The notes below the pieces were generated by a model. The model had not been told where the DNA came from. It worked only from the letters and a program-made list of their open reading frames with translations, and did not search any database. A stretch of DNA of 64,000 nucleotides from JAJZVS01 sp963708095 (GTDB lineage: Bacteria > Pseudomonadota > Alphaproteobacteria > Acetobacterales > Acetobacteraceae): contig OY970182.1 of assembly GCA_963708095.1 (NCBI GenBank), positions 2,790,001-2,854,000 on the forward strand, read 5' to 3'. Made by a program: the position numbers and the translations under genes. Below are positions 26,315-33,897 of the stretch, piece after piece; positions within the stretch are counted from its first letter, which is position 1; every line of letters starts with the position of its first letter.

Positions 26315-26344
26315 ACGGGTCCGGGACGCGCGTCCCGGACCCGT
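26315..26344 (+). terminator. Strong 13-bp hairpin between hppA and ppa
   Basis: acgggtccgggac pairs perfectly with gtcccggacccgt around a GCGC loop. It ends just before the ribosome-binding site of ppa (caggag at 26349-26354). No T run follows, so it may act as a partial terminator, RNA-stability element or 5' leader structure of ppa. Confidence 0.6.
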
Positions 26345-26363
26345 TGCTACAGGAGACCGGACT

Positions 26364-26888
26364 ATGGACGTCAGCAAGATCCCGATCGGCCAGGAACCCC
26401 CGCACGACATCAACGTGGTGATCGAGATCCCGCAAGGCTCGGCGGTGAAATACGAGGTCGACAAAGCCTCCGGCGCATTGTTCGTCGACCGCTTCCTGTT
26501 CACCGCCACCGCCTATCCCGCCGCCTACGGCTTCATCCCCGGCACCCTGGCCGAGGACGGCGACCCGCTGGACGCGCTGGTCCTGATCCCTTCCCAGGTC
26601 GTGCCCGGCGCCGTGGTGCGCGCCCGCCCGATCGGGATGTTGCGGATGGAGGACGAGAAAGGGCCGGACGAAAAAATCATCTGCGTGCCACACGATCGGG
26701 TGCACCCGCACCACAGCGCGGTGGAAACCGTGGACGACCTGCCGCCGATCACACGCGCGGCGATCGAACACTTCTTCGAGCGCTACAAGGATCTCGAAGC
26801 CGACAAATGGGTGAAGGTGATGGGCTGGGAGGGCCGGGTCGCCGCCGAGGCCTGCATCCGCGCGGCGATCGCCGCCGCCCGGCACTGA
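26364..26888 (+). CDS. ppa: Inorganic pyrophosphatase (family I, soluble)
   Basis: Cytoplasmic Mg-dependent enzyme hydrolysing pyrophosphate to phosphate. The 174-residue protein has the active-site set known from the E. coli enzyme: KYE in VKYEVDK, Arg in FVDRFL, Tyr in AAYGFIP, DGDPLDALV with three aspartates, the MEDEKGPDEKI acidic/Lys region and RYKDLE. Aggag lies about eight bases before the ATG. It follows the membrane pyrophosphatase gene and precedes phnN by 11 bases, grouping pyrophosphate and phosphonate-derived ribose phosphate metabolism. Confidence 0.96.
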   Translation: MDVSKIPIGQEPPHDINVVIEIPQGSAVKYEVDKASGALFVDRFLFTATAYPAAYGFIPGTLAEDGDPLDALVLIPSQVVPGAVVRARPIGMLRMEDEKGPDEKIICVPHDRVHPHHSAVETVDDLPPITRAAIEHFFERYKDLEADKWVKVMGWEGRVAAEACIRAAIAAARH

Positions 26889-26899
26889 TCGCGGCGCAC

Positions 26900-27478
26900 A
26901 TGGAAGCGGGCGTGCTTGTCATGGTGGTCGGCCCGAGTGGCGCCGGCAAGGACACGGTGATCGACGCGGCGCGCCAGGCGCTGGCCGTCGAGCCCCGCTT
27001 CCACTTTCCCCGCCGGGTCATCACCCGCCCCGCCAACGCCGGCAGCGAGGACCACGAACCGGCCACCGAAGCCGCCTTCGCCGCCCGCGCCTTCGCCCTG
27101 CAATGGCAAGCGCACGGCCTGCGCTACGGCATCCCCGCCGCCATCGCCGACGAGCTCGCGCGCGGCCGTGTGGTGGTAGCCAACGTCTCCCGCACCGTGC
27201 TCGCGGAGGCCGCACGCCGCTTCCCGGCTCGGGCGATCCTGGTCACCGCCCCGGCGGCGGTGCTGGCGGGCCGGCTGGCGCACCGCGGGCGGGAAGCCGC
27301 CGCCGCCATTGCCACCCGCCTGGCCCGCGAGGTGGCACTGCCGCCCGGCCTGCCGGTGGAAACGATCCTCAACGACGCCACGCCGCAGGTGGGCGCGGCA
27401 CGCTTCCTCGCCGCCCTCAGCCGCGCAGCGGCAGCCGGGCCGCCAGGCGGAACGGCACCCCCCGCTCCATCTGGGTGA
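26900..27478 (+). CDS. phnN: Ribose 1,5-bisphosphokinase PhnN
   Basis: PhnN phosphorylates ribose 1,5-bisphosphate to PRPP, closing the C-P lyase pathway. The 192-residue protein has a guanylate-kinase-like P loop at residues 11-18 (GPSGAGKD), an FHFPRRVITRP substrate segment and LVTAPAAVLAGRLAHRGRE. ATG 26900 is chosen because it sits just before the P-loop strand. It is separated from the phnGHIJKLM operon, which runs on the opposite strand, and is co-directional with ppa (11-base gap). Its 3' end overlaps the converging 2H-phosphoesterase-like gene by 62 bases, which is unusual. Confidence 0.9.
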   Translation: MEAGVLVMVVGPSGAGKDTVIDAARQALAVEPRFHFPRRVITRPANAGSEDHEPATEAAFAARAFALQWQAHGLRYGIPAAIADELARGRVVVANVSRTVLAEAARRFPARAILVTAPAAVLAGRLAHRGREAAAAIATRLAREVALPPGLPVETILNDATPQVGAARFLAALSRAAAAGPPGGTAPPAPSG

Positions 27479-28094
27479 ACAGACAGATCGCCCCCACCCG
27501 CCGCGGCACGGCAAGCGCCGGCGCCAGATGCCGTTCCGTCGCGGCGCGCCACAATTCCCGCTCGGCCGGCCCAAGCCGGCAGGTCAGGGTCAGGTGGAAG
27601 AACCAGGTGCCGAACACATAAGGGTAGCCCCAGCGCAGCAGCATCGCCTCCTGCGCTGCGCTCAGCCCGACACGACGCCGGCGGGTAAGCTCGTCCTCCC
27701 CCGGCGGGGCGCGGAAGGCATCCAGCCCTGCCACGCACAAATCCGCCAGCGCCTGCAACGACGGGCACGGCGCCGTCTCGCGCAGCGCCAGAAATCCATG
27801 CACGTCCGCCACCGCCAGCGGCGGCAGGTCGAACGGCGCAATCCCCCCGGCCAGGGCGCACGCAGCCGCCTCGAACGCTGCCCAGGAGACGTCAGGCAAC
27901 AGCCGCATCGGCGGCTTCAACGTGGCATGGAACCCGTAAAGCCGCGGCTCCGCCGTCACCTCCGCAATACCCTCGATCGGCGGCTGTGCCACCGAAGCCC
28001 CGGTCTCTGCGTCCCGCCCCAGCCAGCCCGCCGCCGCAGCAGCCAACGGATCGTCCGCCTCGGGCGCGTAGTAGACCGCAATGCGGGGGGTCAT
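27417..28094 (-). CDS. Phosphonate-operon protein, DUF1045, 2H-phosphoesterase-like
   Basis: A 225-residue protein of the DUF1045 family, regularly found in phosphonate (phn) gene clusters. Two HxT motifs are visible, HAT in YGFHATLKPP (about residues 60-65) and HLT in FFHLTLTCRL (about residue 172), which is the arrangement of 2H phosphoesterases that act on cyclic phosphates. In C-P lyase degradation a cyclic ribose 1,2-phosphate intermediate arises, so a role on that or a related by-product is plausible but not proven for this family. ATG 28094 starts the family-typical RIAVYYAPEADDPL. It is downstream of phnM, separated by a very large palindrome, and overlaps phnN tail to tail. Confidence 0.85.
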   Translation of the reverse strand: MTPRIAVYYAPEADDPLAAAAAGWLGRDAETGASVAQPPIEGIAEVTAEPRLYGFHATLKPPMRLLPDVSWAAFEAAACALAGGIAPFDLPPLAVADVHGFLALRETAPCPSLQALADLCVAGLDAFRAPPGEDELTRRRRVGLSAAQEAMLLRWGYPYVFGTWFFHLTLTCRLGPAERELWRAATERHLAPALAVPRRVGAICLFTQMERGVPFRLAARLPLRG

Positions 28095-28116
28095 GCCGGC
28101 CGTCGAACGGTTTGAT

Positions 28117-28427
28117 ACCCCGTAAGGAAGGCCAGGGGGCGCTGCCCCCTGGACCCCCGCCAGGGGACAGTCGTCCCCTGGACCCCTCGGTGGGTTCCGT
28201 GCCGGTGGGGGGTGTCGCGGCTGGGCACGCGGCGGCTGAGCGGCGTGGGCGATGGGCGAGAACGGGGCGCTTTTGCACCTCGTTCTCGCCCATCGCCCAC
28301 GCCGCTCAGCCGCCGCGTGCCCAGCCGCGACACCCCCCACCGGCACGGAACCAATGGATGCGTTCCAAGGGCGCTGCCCTTGGCGGGGGTCCAGGGGGCA
28401 GCGCCCCCTGGCCTTCCTTGCGGGGTG
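28117..28427. repeat. Very large palindrome between phnM and the DUF1045 gene
   Basis: Two nested pairs of arms. The inner pair is a perfect 72-bp inverted repeat (28193-28264 with 28281-28352) around a 16-base loop that can itself pair to a TTTT tip. The outer pair, about 46 bp, is near-perfect (28117-28162 with 28381-28427) and contains ccagggggcgctgccccctgg-like sub-palindromes. Between the arms each side has its own small palindrome of different sequence (aggggac...gtcccct and aagggc...gccctt). It looks like two head-to-head copies of an Acetobacteraceae-type GC-rich intergenic repeat. In an mRNA from phnM it would form a hairpin of more than 100 base pairs. Confidence 0.92.
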
Positions 28428-28449
28428 CCAAACATCCCGATAGCCGGCA

Positions 28450-29580
28450 TCACGCCACCCGGTCGCCGGCGCGCCAGACGGCGCGAACGATCGGTAGACC
28501 TTCGTGGACGTGGACGTGCACCAGGTCGGCGCGCAGTCCCGGTTCCAGGCGACCGCGATCGGAGAGGCCGGCAAGACGCGCCGGGCGGTCGGTGACCAGT
28601 GCCACCGCGTCGGGAAGCGCGCCGGCGGCGCGGTGGAATGCGGCTTCGATCAGGCTGGTCGGCACGTAGTCGGATGCGAGGGCGTCGACGGCGCGTGCCT
28701 CCAGCAGGTCGGCGACGCCGACGTTACCGGAATGCGAGCCGCCGCGCACCAGGTTGGGTGCGCCAGCGATCACGCGCATCCCGTGTGCGTGTGCGGCGCG
28801 GGCGGCGGCCAGCGTCACGGGAAATTCGCTCACGGTGATGCCGGCGGCGGCGTTCTCGGCCACCTCGACCTCGGTGCGGTCGTCGTGGCTTGCCACTGCG
28901 ATGTCGCGTCCAGCGAGGCGGGCGAGCAGGGCGTGCCGGTTCGGGCCGCGGAGCCGCCCCCGTTGCGCCTGGAGCTCGAACATGCGCCGTTCGATCTCGC
29001 CCGCTTCCAGGCCGCCGTCGCGGCGCAGCTTGCGATAGCGGTCGAGGTCGGCGTACTGGCCGACGCCGGGCGTGTGGTCCATCAGGCTTACCATCCGCAC
29101 CAGCGGATGCTCCGCGACCGGATCGAACAGGCCCAGCATGTCGGGTGCCGGGACTTCGCAGCGCAGATGCAAAAAATGCTCCGCCCGGAGCAGCCCGGCG
29201 GCGGTCAGCGCGTCGAGATCGGCGACACCCTCGTGAAACGTCCGCACTCGGTCCTTGTCGAAGCCGAGGTCACCGAGGCAGAGCGCGTCGAACACCGTGG
29301 TGATGCCCGCGGTGGCGCATTGGGCATCGTGCGCGACCATCGCCGAGCGCGATGGCCAGCGTGCATTGGTGCGCGGCTGCACCTGGCGTTCCAGATTATC
29401 GGTGTGCAGGTCGACGATGCCGGGCAGCAGGAAGTCGCCGTCCAGCGCCAGCGCACCGGCGGCGGCAGAAGGGCCGGGAGCGATCTCGGCAATGTGCCCG
29501 TCGCGGATCACCAGGGTGCCGGGCAGCACGGCGTGCGGCAGCACCAGCGTCGCCGCGGTCAGAATCGTTTCATGTCTCAT
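28450..29580 (-). CDS. phnM: Alpha-D-ribose 1-methylphosphonate 5-triphosphate diphosphatase PhnM
   Basis: Amidohydrolase-superfamily enzyme (376 residues) that cleaves pyrophosphate from the ribose 1-phosphonate 5-triphosphate intermediate before C-P bond cleavage. Metal-binding and family motifs are visible: GIVDLHTDNLERQ near residue 55, SLMDHTPGVGQY, ASHDDRTEVEVAE, GAPNLVRGGSHSGNV and ASDYVPTSLI. The ATG overlaps the phnL stop by four bases. Downstream lies the large palindrome and then the DUF1045 gene. Length is normal. Confidence 0.94.
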   Translation of the reverse strand: MRHETILTAATLVLPHAVLPGTLVIRDGHIAEIAPGPSAAAGALALDGDFLLPGIVDLHTDNLERQVQPRTNARWPSRSAMVAHDAQCATAGITTVFDALCLGDLGFDKDRVRTFHEGVADLDALTAAGLLRAEHFLHLRCEVPAPDMLGLFDPVAEHPLVRMVSLMDHTPGVGQYADLDRYRKLRRDGGLEAGEIERRMFELQAQRGRLRGPNRHALLARLAGRDIAVASHDDRTEVEVAENAAAGITVSEFPVTLAAARAAHAHGMRVIAGAPNLVRGGSHSGNVGVADLLEARAVDALASDYVPTSLIEAAFHRAAGALPDAVALVTDRPARLAGLSDRGRLEPGLRADLVHVHVHEGLPIVRAVWRAGDRVA

Positions 29581-30278
29581 GCGGCTTCCTGCAGGGCGGT
29601 CATCGGGAATGCGCGGTCGGCGGCGGCGGTCAGGGTCTCGGCATCGTGCAGGATCGTTACGATCGCCGCTCCCCGCGCCTTCGCCTCGCCAATCAGCGCC
29701 AGAACCGTCGCGCGGTTCGCCGCGTCCAGCGCCGCAGTGGGCTCATCGAGCAGCAGGATCGGGTGGCCGGCGACGAAGCCGCGCGCCAGGTTCACCCGCT
29801 GCTGCTCCCCGCCGGAGAAGGTGGCCGGCGGCAGGCCGTGCAGCCGCGCCGGGATGGCGAGACGCAGCAGCAGCGCCTCCGCCGCCGCGCGCGCCGCCGC
29901 CGGCGCCTGGCCGCGGGCGATCGCTGCTTCCGCCACGATCTCGCGCGCCGGCACCCGCGGCACCACGCGCAGGAACTGCGAGACGTAGCCAAGGGTTTCG
30001 GTGCGCACGGCAAGGATGGCACGCGGATCGGCCTGCGCCAGATCGATCAGCGCGCCACGATGGCGGATCAGGATCCGCCCACCGTCGGCGCGGCAGGTGC
30101 CGTATAGGCTGCGCAACAACGTGGTCTTGCCGGCGCCGGAAGGACCGGTGAGCGCAACGCACTCCCCCGCCCGCACGGCGAGATCGATCCCCGCCAGCAC
30201 AGCCAGCCGCAGGCCGCCTTGCAGATGCAGGGTGAAGCCTTTGGCCAGCCCCTCGGTGCGCAGCATCACGTCGGGCAT
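29577..30278 (-). CDS. phnL: C-P lyase system protein PhnL (ABC-type ATPase)
   Basis: Nucleotide-binding protein of 233 residues associated with the C-P lyase complex. Walker A GPSGAGKTTLLRSL, signature FSGGEQQRVNLARG and Walker B ILLLDEPTAALD are intact. ATG 30278 (MPDVMLRTEGLAKGF) matches the family N terminus; the open frame upstream is not part of the gene. It is coupled to phnM by a four-base overlap but is separated from phnK by 289 bases, an unusually long gap for this operon. Confidence 0.93.
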   Translation of the reverse strand: MPDVMLRTEGLAKGFTLHLQGGLRLAVLAGIDLAVRAGECVALTGPSGAGKTTLLRSLYGTCRADGGRILIRHRGALIDLAQADPRAILAVRTETLGYVSQFLRVVPRVPAREIVAEAAIARGQAPAAARAAAEALLLRLAIPARLHGLPPATFSGGEQQRVNLARGFVAGHPILLLDEPTAALDAANRATVLALIGEAKARGAAIVTILHDAETLTAAADRAFPMTALQEAA

Positions 30279-30567
30279 GGCAAGGCTTCGTTCAGGATGG
30301 ACAGCGTAAGCCGAAAAATGCGGCGGCCCCGGATGATCGGGCGTCCGGCCCGGTCGCCCAAGACGCCGCCGCCATCGAAGGTGACCCATGCAGGTACGCA
30401 TGGTGATCGCTTTCCGGTGGGATCGGCGGCGGATCCGCGTTGAGCTCGTGATCCGTCTCTTACCCGCCGGGAGCCGGAGCGGGGACCCTCATCCCCGCTC
30501 CGGTATGCCGCATACCACGCACCTGCCAGCAGCAACGAAATCTCCGATCGCATACATCCGTAAGTGG
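30279..30567. other. Gap between phnK and phnL with a 12-bp hairpin
   Basis: No convincing gene. A perfect 12-bp stem, ccggagcgggga (30474-30485) with tccccgctccgg (30492-30503) and a six-base loop, could attenuate read-through from phnK to phnL. No promoter with two good boxes was found for phnL. Confidence 0.55.
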
Positions 30568-31344
30568 TCATGCCTGTAACACCGAACTGACCAGCAATTG
30601 CGTGTAGGGATGCTGCGGGTCTTCCAGCACCTGGTCGGTCAGCCCGGTCTCCACCGCCAGCCCGCGGCGCATCACCACGATCCGCTGCGCCAGCAGCCGC
30701 GCGACCGCGAGATCGTGCGTCACCAGTACGACGGCCAACCCGTGCCGCGCCACCAGCCGGCGGATCAGGTCGAGCAGCCGCGCCTGTACCGAAACATCCA
30801 GGCCGCCGGTCGGCTCGTCCATGAACACGAGCCTGGGGTGCGTCGCCAGGGTGCGCGCGACCTGGAGGCGTTGCAGCATCCCACCGGAGAAGGTGCGTGG
30901 CAGGTCGTCGATGCGCGCGCGATCGATCTCCACCTCGGCCAGCCAGTCGAGTGCTGCGGCACGGATCCGGCCGTAGTGGCGGGCGCCGGCGGCCATCAGC
31001 CGCTCACCAACGTTGCCGCCGGCGCTCACGCCCATGCGCAGGCTCTGGCGCGGGTCCTGGTGTACGAAACCCCAGTCGGATCGATGCAGCCGGCGCAACA
31101 GCGGCGCGGCCATCGCATGCACGTCATGCAGCGCTCCGTCCGGATCGCGGTACCAGACGACCCCGGCATCCGGGCGCACCCGCCCGGACAGCACGTTGAG
31201 CAGGGTGGTCTTGCCCGACCCGGATTCGCCCACTACCGCCAGAACCTCGCCAGGCCAGAGATCGAGATCGACGCCGGCGAGCGCCGGGATCGCCCCGAAC
31301 GCGAGCCGCAGGCCGCGGGCGGAGAGCAAGGTCGGGTCGCTCAT
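30568..31344 (-). CDS. phnK: C-P lyase system protein PhnK (ABC-type ATPase)
   Basis: 258-residue ATP-binding protein that docks on the PhnGHIJ core complex. Walker A GESGSGKTTLLNVL, signature FSGGMLQRLQVARTL, Walker B LVFMDEPTGGLD and the switch His in VLVTHDLAVARLL are present. The protein resembles DppD/OppD-like ATPases but the context fixes it as PhnK. ATG 31344 overlaps the phnJ stop by four bases. A longer upstream frame is not supported. Confidence 0.94.
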   Translation of the reverse strand: MSDPTLLSARGLRLAFGAIPALAGVDLDLWPGEVLAVVGESGSGKTTLLNVLSGRVRPDAGVVWYRDPDGALHDVHAMAAPLLRRLHRSDWGFVHQDPRQSLRMGVSAGGNVGERLMAAGARHYGRIRAAALDWLAEVEIDRARIDDLPRTFSGGMLQRLQVARTLATHPRLVFMDEPTGGLDVSVQARLLDLIRRLVARHGLAVVLVTHDLAVARLLAQRIVVMRRGLAVETGLTDQVLEDPQHPYTQLLVSSVLQA

Positions 31345-32198
31345 GCCGCAGCCCCTTGCGCGCCGACGTGGCCGCGAGCGCGGCGGGACGCACAGTGATC
31401 GGTATCGGAACAGACGAACATCCGTCCGCCGCGATTGTCGATCACGACCTCGTCGAGATAGGACTGCCTCGATCCGCACAGCGCGCAGGCCGCGTCCGCC
31501 CGGTGCGGGCGGAACGGATGGTCCTCGAAATCGAGCGAGCGCACGTCGGTATAGGGCGGGATCGCGTAGATCCGCTTTTCCCGCCCGGCGCCGAACAATT
31601 GCAGCGCCGGCATGCGGTGCAGCTTCGGATTGTCGAAGGCGGGGATGGGGCTCGGCGAGGTCAGGTAGCGCCCGTTCACCATCACCGGATAGTCGTAGCT
31701 GATCGCCACCTGGCCGAGCCGGGCGATGTCCTCATAAAGTTTCACGTGCATCGCGCCATATTCGGCGAGCGCGTGCATCCGCCGGGTTTCGGTGCGCGAG
31801 GGTTCCAGACGGTACAACGGCTCCGGCTGCGGCACCTGATAGACCAGGATTTGCCGCTCGGTCAGCAGCGCCTCCGGAATGCGGTGGCGGGTCTGGATCA
31901 CCGAGGCGTCCTCGGTGCGCGTGGTCGTCTGCACCCCCGCGGTGGCTGCGAAGAAGCGGCGGATAGAGACGGCGTTGGTGGTGTCGTCGGCGCCCTGGTC
32001 GATGACCTTGAGCACGTCGTCCCGCCCCAAGATCGACGCCGTCACCTGGATGCCCCCGGTGCCCCAGCCATAGGGCAACGGCATCTCGCGCGAGGCGAAC
32101 GGAACCTGATGGCCCGGGATCGCCACCGCCTTCAGGATGGCGCGGCGGATCATGCGCTTGGTCTGCTCGTCGAGATAGGCGAAGTTGTAGCCGTTCAT
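31341..32198 (-). CDS. phnJ: Alpha-D-ribose 1-methylphosphonate 5-phosphate C-P-lyase PhnJ
   Basis: Radical SAM enzyme (285 residues) that cleaves the carbon-phosphorus bond. The non-standard [4Fe-4S] motif Cx2Cx21Cx5C is complete near the C terminus, from CALC in DAACALCGS to SDTDHC. The glycine-rich YGWGTGGIQVTASI region near residue 50 contains the glycine proposed to become a radical. The start ATG 32198 follows the family (MNGYNFAYLDEQTKRMIRRAI). Overlaps with phnI upstream and phnK downstream show tight coupling. Confidence 0.96.
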   Translation of the reverse strand: MNGYNFAYLDEQTKRMIRRAILKAVAIPGHQVPFASREMPLPYGWGTGGIQVTASILGRDDVLKVIDQGADDTTNAVSIRRFFAATAGVQTTTRTEDASVIQTRHRIPEALLTERQILVYQVPQPEPLYRLEPSRTETRRMHALAEYGAMHVKLYEDIARLGQVAISYDYPVMVNGRYLTSPSPIPAFDNPKLHRMPALQLFGAGREKRIYAIPPYTDVRSLDFEDHPFRPHRADAACALCGSRQSYLDEVVIDNRGGRMFVCSDTDHCASRRARGHVGAQGAAA

Positions 32199-33298
32199 TC
32201 TGCCGCCTCCGCCGTTTCGATGCCGGCGGCCTCTGCGACGGCTGCCGCGGCGCGCAGCCGGCGTACCGCCTCGATCTCGCTCTGGAAATCGACGTAGTGC
32301 GGCAATTTCAGGTGCTCCACGAACCCGGTCGCCTCGATGTTGTCGGCATGCGACAGGACGAATTCCGCATCCTGCGCCGGCGCGGTCGCGTCTTCGCCGA
32401 GCTCGCCCGCCTGCAACGCCCGGTCGACCAGCGCCATCGCCATCGCCCGCCGGTCGGCCTGGCCGAAGGCGAGACCGTAGCCGGTGGTGAAGCGCGCCGG
32501 TTCGGTCTTCGTGCCCTTGAACTGGTTCACCATCTGGCATTCGGTCAGCACGATCTCGCCGATGTCGATGGCGAAACCGAGCTCTTCCGGAACGATTTCG
32601 ACCCGCACCGCGCCCATGCGGATCTCGCCGGCAAACGGGTGGCTGCCGCCGTAGCCGCGCTGGGTCGAATAGCCGAGGCCGAGCAGAAAGCCCTCGTCGC
32701 CGCGCGCGAGGCCCTGCAGCCTGGCGTCGCGCGGCGGCGGGAATCCGGGTGCGGCGCGGGTGATATCGGCGGGTTCGGCCTCGGATGGCGGATCGGGGCG
32801 AATCAGGTCTTCCGCGGCCAGGATGTCAGCCACGCGCGGCATCGACTCCCGATCCGGATCGGCGACCGGCGCGGCCGGCGGCGCCTGTCCGTCGAGCAAT
32901 CCGAAATCGAGCAGTCGGTGGGTGTAGTCCGTCGTCGGTCCCAGCACCTGCCCGCCCGGCAGGTCCTTGAAGATCGCCGAGATGCGCCGGCGGATCGCCA
33001 TCGCCGCGGTATCGAGCGGCAGGGAGGCGCCGAAGCGCGGCAAGGTGGTGCGATAGGCGCGCAGCAGGAACGCCGCCTCGATCAGGTCGCCCTCGGCCTG
33101 CGCGATCGCCAGCGCCGCCAGGGCGCGGTCATACAGCGAGCCCTCCGCCATGGCGCGATCGACCGCCCGGCCCAGCTGGCCCTCGATCTGCGCGGGATCG
33201 AGCACCGGTTGGCCGGGATCGCCGCGCCGCGCCTCGGCGCGCCAGGCGTGCGCCGCCGCGATCGCCTGCTCCCCGCCTTTTACCGCCACATAGGCCAT
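32195..33298 (-). CDS. phnI: C-P lyase subunit PhnI (nucleosidase)
   Basis: 367-residue core subunit which, with PhnG, H and L, transfers the phosphonate onto the ribose of ATP, displacing adenine. Family segments are MAYVAVKGGEQAI at the N terminus, GGYGGSHPFAGEIRMG-like (RGYGGSHPFAGEIR), LTECQMVNQFKG and EFVLSHADNIEATGFVEHLKLPHYVDFQ near the C terminus. ATG 33298 shares a base with the phnH stop, and the stop overlaps the phnJ start. Length is typical. Confidence 0.95.
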   Translation of the reverse strand: MAYVAVKGGEQAIAAAHAWRAEARRGDPGQPVLDPAQIEGQLGRAVDRAMAEGSLYDRALAALAIAQAEGDLIEAAFLLRAYRTTLPRFGASLPLDTAAMAIRRRISAIFKDLPGGQVLGPTTDYTHRLLDFGLLDGQAPPAAPVADPDRESMPRVADILAAEDLIRPDPPSEAEPADITRAAPGFPPPRDARLQGLARGDEGFLLGLGYSTQRGYGGSHPFAGEIRMGAVRVEIVPEELGFAIDIGEIVLTECQMVNQFKGTKTEPARFTTGYGLAFGQADRRAMAMALVDRALQAGELGEDATAPAQDAEFVLSHADNIEATGFVEHLKLPHYVDFQSEIEAVRRLRAAAAVAEAAGIETAEAAE

Positions 33299-33897
33299 CA
33301 GAGCGCCTCCACTGAGACCGAGCGCGGCAGCGCCGCAAGGGCAGTGCCGGCACAAAGCAGCAGGTCGATCCCACGCGGGAACAAGGCCCGGTTCGCCGCC
33401 CAGGCGGCGACGAACCCGGGGCCGAGCCCGGTCGCGGCGAAATCGGCCGGCGCGGCAAGACCCGGCCCCGACAGGCGCACCCGTGGCCCGGTGCCAAGTG
33501 CGGCGAGTTGCAGGATCACGCTCGCGCCCGCCTCCGGCGCCTCGTCGCTGCCCGCGGCCAGGCGGTCGAGTGGCGGCAGCACGGTGGTAACGAGGAACGC
33601 TGCCGCACCCGGGTCCGCCACCAGCGGCGCGCCGCAGTGGAACATGATCCAGTCCCGTGCCGGAGCGAGCGCCGGATCGAGCCAGACCGGCGTATCGGGA
33701 TCGACCAGGGTGAGCAGCAGAGCCGCCGTGGCCGGGGCGAGCGGGGCCGGCGGCTCCAGCCCCATTCCCGCCGAATGGATGCGACCGGGGCGCGCCAGGG
33801 CGTCGAGCACCGCACGGAATGCGGCCTGGGCATCCGTCACCGGATCGGCAAAACCCGGCCGGTCCGGCGGGACGATCGCGGGCGAAGCGGCGCTCAT
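33298..33897 (-). CDS. phnH: C-P lyase subunit PhnH
   Basis: 199-residue subunit of the C-P lyase core complex, with a PLP-transferase-like fold but no cofactor. Recognisable parts are PGFADPVTDAQAAFRAVLDALARPG at the start, WIMFHCGAPLV and the C-terminal FPRGIDLLLCAGTALAALPRSV. The gene overlaps phnG upstream by four bases and phnI downstream by one base. Confidence 0.94.
   Translation of the reverse strand: MSAASPAIVPPDRPGFADPVTDAQAAFRAVLDALARPGRIHSAGMGLEPPAPLAPATAALLLTLVDPDTPVWLDPALAPARDWIMFHCGAPLVADPGAAAFLVTTVLPPLDRLAAGSDEAPEAGASVILQLAALGTGPRVRLSGPGLAAPADFAATGLGPGFVAAWAANRALFPRGIDLLLCAGTALAALPRSVSVEAL

Noticed and set aside
28193..28352. Insertion sequence ends
   Set aside because: No transposase gene lies between the arms and the interior loop is only 16 bases; it is a palindromic repeat, not an IS.
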